The notes beneath the pieces were generated by a model. That model had not been told where the DNA came from. It saw only the letters and a program-made list of their open reading frames with translations, and searched no databases. Both the position numbers and the translations under genes were made by a program. Shown in pieces: positions 5,898 to 7,711 of a stretch of DNA of 7,711 bases (positions are counted from its first letter, which is position 1; every line of letters starts with the position of its first letter). Origin of the DNA: Verrucomicrobiota bacterium (lineage in GTDB: Bacteria > Verrucomicrobiota > Verrucomicrobiia > Opitutales > Opitutaceae); assembly GCA_030832235.1 (NCBI GenBank), contig JAURJO010000140.1, forward strand, positions 1-7,711, read 5' to 3'.

Positions 5898-6662
5898 ATG
5901 AAACGCCGCCAACTGCGGGGATTCGACCTCCGGCAGATCTCCGGGGTGGAGCACCTGATTGGCGTGGATGAGGCGGGCCGGGGGGCGTTCGCGGGCCCGG
6001 TGGTGGCGGGGGCGGTGATGGTGGGCCGGGAATTCCTGGAGGGCCGCTGGGCGGTGACGCACGGCGGGCGGGTGAACGATTCCAAGGCGCTGACGGCCGA
6101 GGCGCGCGAGGAGCTGTGGGGTGAATTCGAGCGGCTGGTGGCGGCCGGCCAGATCCACGCGACGTTCGGCGTGGCCGGGGTGGAGGAGATCGCCGAGCAC
6201 AACATCCTCGGGGCGACGAAGCTCGCGATGCGCCGCGCGCTGGAGGGCATCCATCCCCCGGACGCGTTCGCGGCGCCGACGAGCGAGCCCGACCTGTTTT
6301 CCAGCCTTGAGGAGCGCAGCGCGTATCAACCGCGGGTCTCGGCGCGCATCCTGGTCGACGGCCTGCCGCTGCGCAGTTTCCCCTACCCGCACACGGCGCT
6401 GGTGAAGGGTGACGCGCGATCGCTGTGCGTGGCGATGGCCTCGATCGTGGCGAAGGTCACGCGCGACCGGCGGATGACCGAACTCGACGCGCAGCATCCC
6501 GGCTACGGCCTCGCGCGCCACAAGGGGTACGGCACGGAGGAGCACCGCGAGGCGGTACTGCGGCTCGGGCGCTGTCCGCAGCATCGCGAGGTGTTTCTGC
6601 GGAAGCTTCTCGCGACGCGCGAGGACCCGGCGCAGATGGATTTTCTGGCGACCGAGGACTGA
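5898..6662 (+). CDS. rnhB: Ribonuclease HII
   Basis: RNase HII cuts RNA in RNA-DNA hybrids and starts removal of single ribonucleotides from DNA. The 254 residues include GVDEAGRG (22-29), NDSKAL (60-65), NILGATKLAM (102-111), ILVDG (151-155), VKGD (169-172), ASIVAKVTRDR (181-191) and YGLARHKGYGT (203-213). Comparison with E. coli RNase HII (Asp16, Glu17, Asp108, Asp126) gives a catalytic set of Asp24, Glu25, Asp154 and Asp172. The GRG motif (27-29) and Tyr211, which read the ribonucleotide, are present. The E. coli protein is about 198 residues; much of the extra length is an insertion of about 26 residues between the GLH-like helix end (GIH, 117-119) and ILVDG, plus a longer C terminus. An in-frame TGA at 5886-5888 makes ATG 5898 the first possible start. 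It is divergent from hisG and followed after 21 bases by a histidine kinase gene. Confidence 0.95.
   Translation: MKRRQLRGFDLRQISGVEHLIGVDEAGRGAFAGPVVAGAVMVGREFLEGRWAVTHGGRVNDSKALTAEAREELWGEFERLVAAGQIHATFGVAGVEEIAEHNILGATKLAMRRALEGIHPPDAFAAPTSEPDLFSSLEERSAYQPRVSARILVDGLPLRSFPYPHTALVKGDARSLCVAMASIVAKVTRDRRMTELDAQHPGYGLARHKGYGTEEHREAVLRLGRCPQHREVFLRKLLATREDPAQMDFLATED
6258..6338 (+). other. Insertion segment in RNase HII carrying a DLF motif
   Basis: Residues about 121-147 have no counterpart in the E. coli enzyme, where the matching loop is 26 residues shorter. The segment is rich in Pro, Ser and acidic residues and looks flexible. It contains EPDLF (130-134), close to the QxDLF/QLSLF type of bacterial sliding-clamp binding motif but with Glu in place of the first Gln. 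It lies within the rnhB reading frame and does not disturb it. Confidence 0.5.
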
Positions 6663-6673
6663 CGGGGCTTACT

Positions 6674-6677
6674 GGAG
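6674..6677 (+). promoter_or_regulatory. Ribosome binding site of the histidine kinase gene
   Basis: GGAG (within TGGAGAAG) lies 6 bases before the ATG at 6684, in the 21-base gap after rnhB. It is one of the two clear Shine-Dalgarno sites in the window and fixes the start of the kinase gene. Confidence 0.6.
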
Positions 6678-6683
6678 AAGCGC

Positions 6684-7711
6684 ATGGCCGGAAAGAAACA
6701 CTCCTCGCTGGACCGCGTGCTCGGGCGCCTCGACACGCTCGACTCGGTGAACCTCGCCAACCTCGTGCAGCGGCTGGCGCGCGAACGCGGGGTGTTCGAG
6801 GAGATCTTCAACACCCTGCAGGAAGGCGTACTGGTCATCCGCGACGATGGCGCGATCGAGTATGCCAACCATGCGGCGGGCCGGCTGGTGGGCCTCGGCG
6901 AGGACGTGGCCGGCCAGACGCTCTGGCGTCTCGTGCCCGGCCTACGCAACTCGCTTGGAGCCGCCCTCGACGGTGACGGCGCGGCCCCGGTGGTCGCGCG
7001 CGAGTTCGAGCTCACCTATCCCGAGGCGCGTGTGGTGCGGCTCTACATGGTGCCGTTCCGGGCCCCCGGAGCGGGGCAGGCCCGCCGTTTCGCGGTGATC
7101 CTGACCGACATCACCAAGGAGCGCGCCACCACCGAACGGCGCATAGAGAGCGAGCGCAACTCGTCGATCGTGCTGCTCGCCGCCGGCGTCGCCCATGAGC
7201 TGGGTAATCCGCTCAACTCGCTCACCATCCACCTGCAGCTGATCGAGCGGCGCTTGAAGCGACTGAAGGACGGTCGCGACGCCGCGGCGCTCGGCGAATC
7301 CTTGCGGATCTGTCGCGATGAGGTGACGCGGCTCGACGGCATCATCAGCAACTTCCTCGGCGCGATCCGCCCGCAGCCGCCCGATCTCGCCGAGACCGAG
7401 TTGGGCGCGCTGGTGGCCGAGGTCCTTCGCGTGCAGCATCGCGAGCTCGAGGACCGGGGGATCGCCGTGGAGGTGGAGGCCGCGCCGGTGCCGGCCGTTC
7501 TCGCCGACCGTAACCAGATCAAGCAGGTGATCTTCAACCTCACCAAGAACGCCATGGAGGCGATGGAGCCGGGCGGCAGCCTGCGCATCCGCTCGCGGGC
7601 CGACGACGAGTGCGTTTACCTCGTTTTCGCCGACACCGGCGCGGGCATCCGCGCCGACGATCTCGGCCGGCTTTTCCAGCCCTACCACACCACCAAGCCG
7701 GGAGGAAACGG
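6684..7711 (+). CDS. PAS-domain sensor histidine kinase, cytoplasmic, NtrB-like (3' end cut by the window)
   Basis: The frame is open from ATG 6684 to the end of the window, giving 342 residues. A short N-terminal helix (about 1-35, with SVNLANLVQRLARERG) leads into a PAS domain (about 36-135: IFNTLQEGVLVIRDDG, then IEYANHAAGRLVG, ending FAVILTDITKE). The HisKA helix follows, with the H-box AAGVAHELGNPLNSL and the phospho-acceptor His171. The ATPase domain shows the N-box (NQIKQVIFNLTKNAMEAM, 277-294, key Asn289) and the G1 box DTGAGI (317-322), and the window ends in TTKPGGNG near the G2 box. No membrane segment or signal peptide is seen, so it should sense a cytoplasmic signal through PAS. 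The H-box style recalls NtrB/NtrC-class kinases, so a sigma-54 response regulator may follow outside the window; that is inference. The start is supported by a good Shine-Dalgarno. It is probably co-transcribed with rnhB, but the ligand and partner are unknown. Confidence 0.93.
   Translation, partial: MAGKKHSSLDRVLGRLDTLDSVNLANLVQRLARERGVFEEIFNTLQEGVLVIRDDGAIEYANHAAGRLVGLGEDVAGQTLWRLVPGLRNSLGAALDGDGAAPVVAREFELTYPEARVVRLYMVPFRAPGAGQARRFAVILTDITKERATTERRIESERNSSIVLLAAGVAHELGNPLNSLTIHLQLIERRLKRLKDGRDAAALGESLRICRDEVTRLDGIISNFLGAIRPQPPDLAETELGALVAEVLRVQHRELEDRGIAVEVEAAPVPAVLADRNQIKQVIFNLTKNAMEAMEPGGSLRIRSRADDECVYLVFADTGAGIRADDLGRLFQPYHTTKPGGN

Noticed and set aside
6942..7688. Open frame of 248 codons antisense to the histidine kinase
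   Set aside because: The + strand holds the PAS, H-box, N-box and G1 motifs; the antisense frame has no recognisable features.
1..7711. CRISPR arrays, tRNA or rRNA genes, transposases and phage genes
   Set aside because: No regularly spaced direct repeats, cloverleaf sequences or mobile-element proteins were seen on either strand; nearly all bases are taken up by seven recognisable chromosomal genes.

Overview
The window is GC-rich and gene-dense, and all of its genes look bacterial and chromosomal. The long-form HisG, a COG4692-type sialidase-like protein beside a DUF1680/GH127 glycosidase, and the aguA/aguB pair together would suit a glycan-degrading bacterium, plausibly of the Verrucomicrobiota (Opitutales-like). 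That placement is an impression from gene content and protein style, not a phylogenetic result. I see no tRNA, rRNA, CRISPR array, insertion sequence or phage gene.

Left part (1-2429, + strand): the 3' end of a sialidase/BNR-fold protein overlaps by ATGA an exported GH127-family (DUF1680) glycosidase. This looks like the end of a polysaccharide-utilisation operon aimed at plant-type or rhamnogalacturonan-like glycans. The glycosidase keeps the Glu/Cys/Cys/Cys zinc and nucleophile set of GH127 but appears to carry Gln where the characterised family has its acid/base Glu.

Middle part (2586-5779, - strand; transcription order hisG, aguB, DUF3088 gene, aguA): HisG commits PRPP and ATP to histidine synthesis. 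AguA converts agmatine to N-carbamoylputrescine and AguB converts that to putrescine. Between aguB and aguA lies a small thioredoxin-like CxxC protein of the DUF3088 type, overlapping aguB by 4 bases and separated from aguA by 1 base. The genes are so tightly packed that a single transcript is likely. The 23-base hisG-aguB spacer is mostly a perfect GC-only inverted repeat.

Right part (5898-7711, + strand, divergent from hisG): rnhB encodes ribonuclease HII with a 26-residue insertion relative to the E. coli enzyme. After 21 bases and a clear Shine-Dalgarno comes a soluble PAS sensor histidine kinase that runs off the window. The 118-base divergent spacer 5780-5897 should hold both promoters but shows only palindromes and no convincing -35/-10 pair.

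There is no obviously new multi-gene defence or mobile system here. The best leads are the Gln-for-Glu glycosidase, the DUF3088 protein embedded in the putrescine pathway, and the RNase HII insertion with a clamp-motif-like segment.
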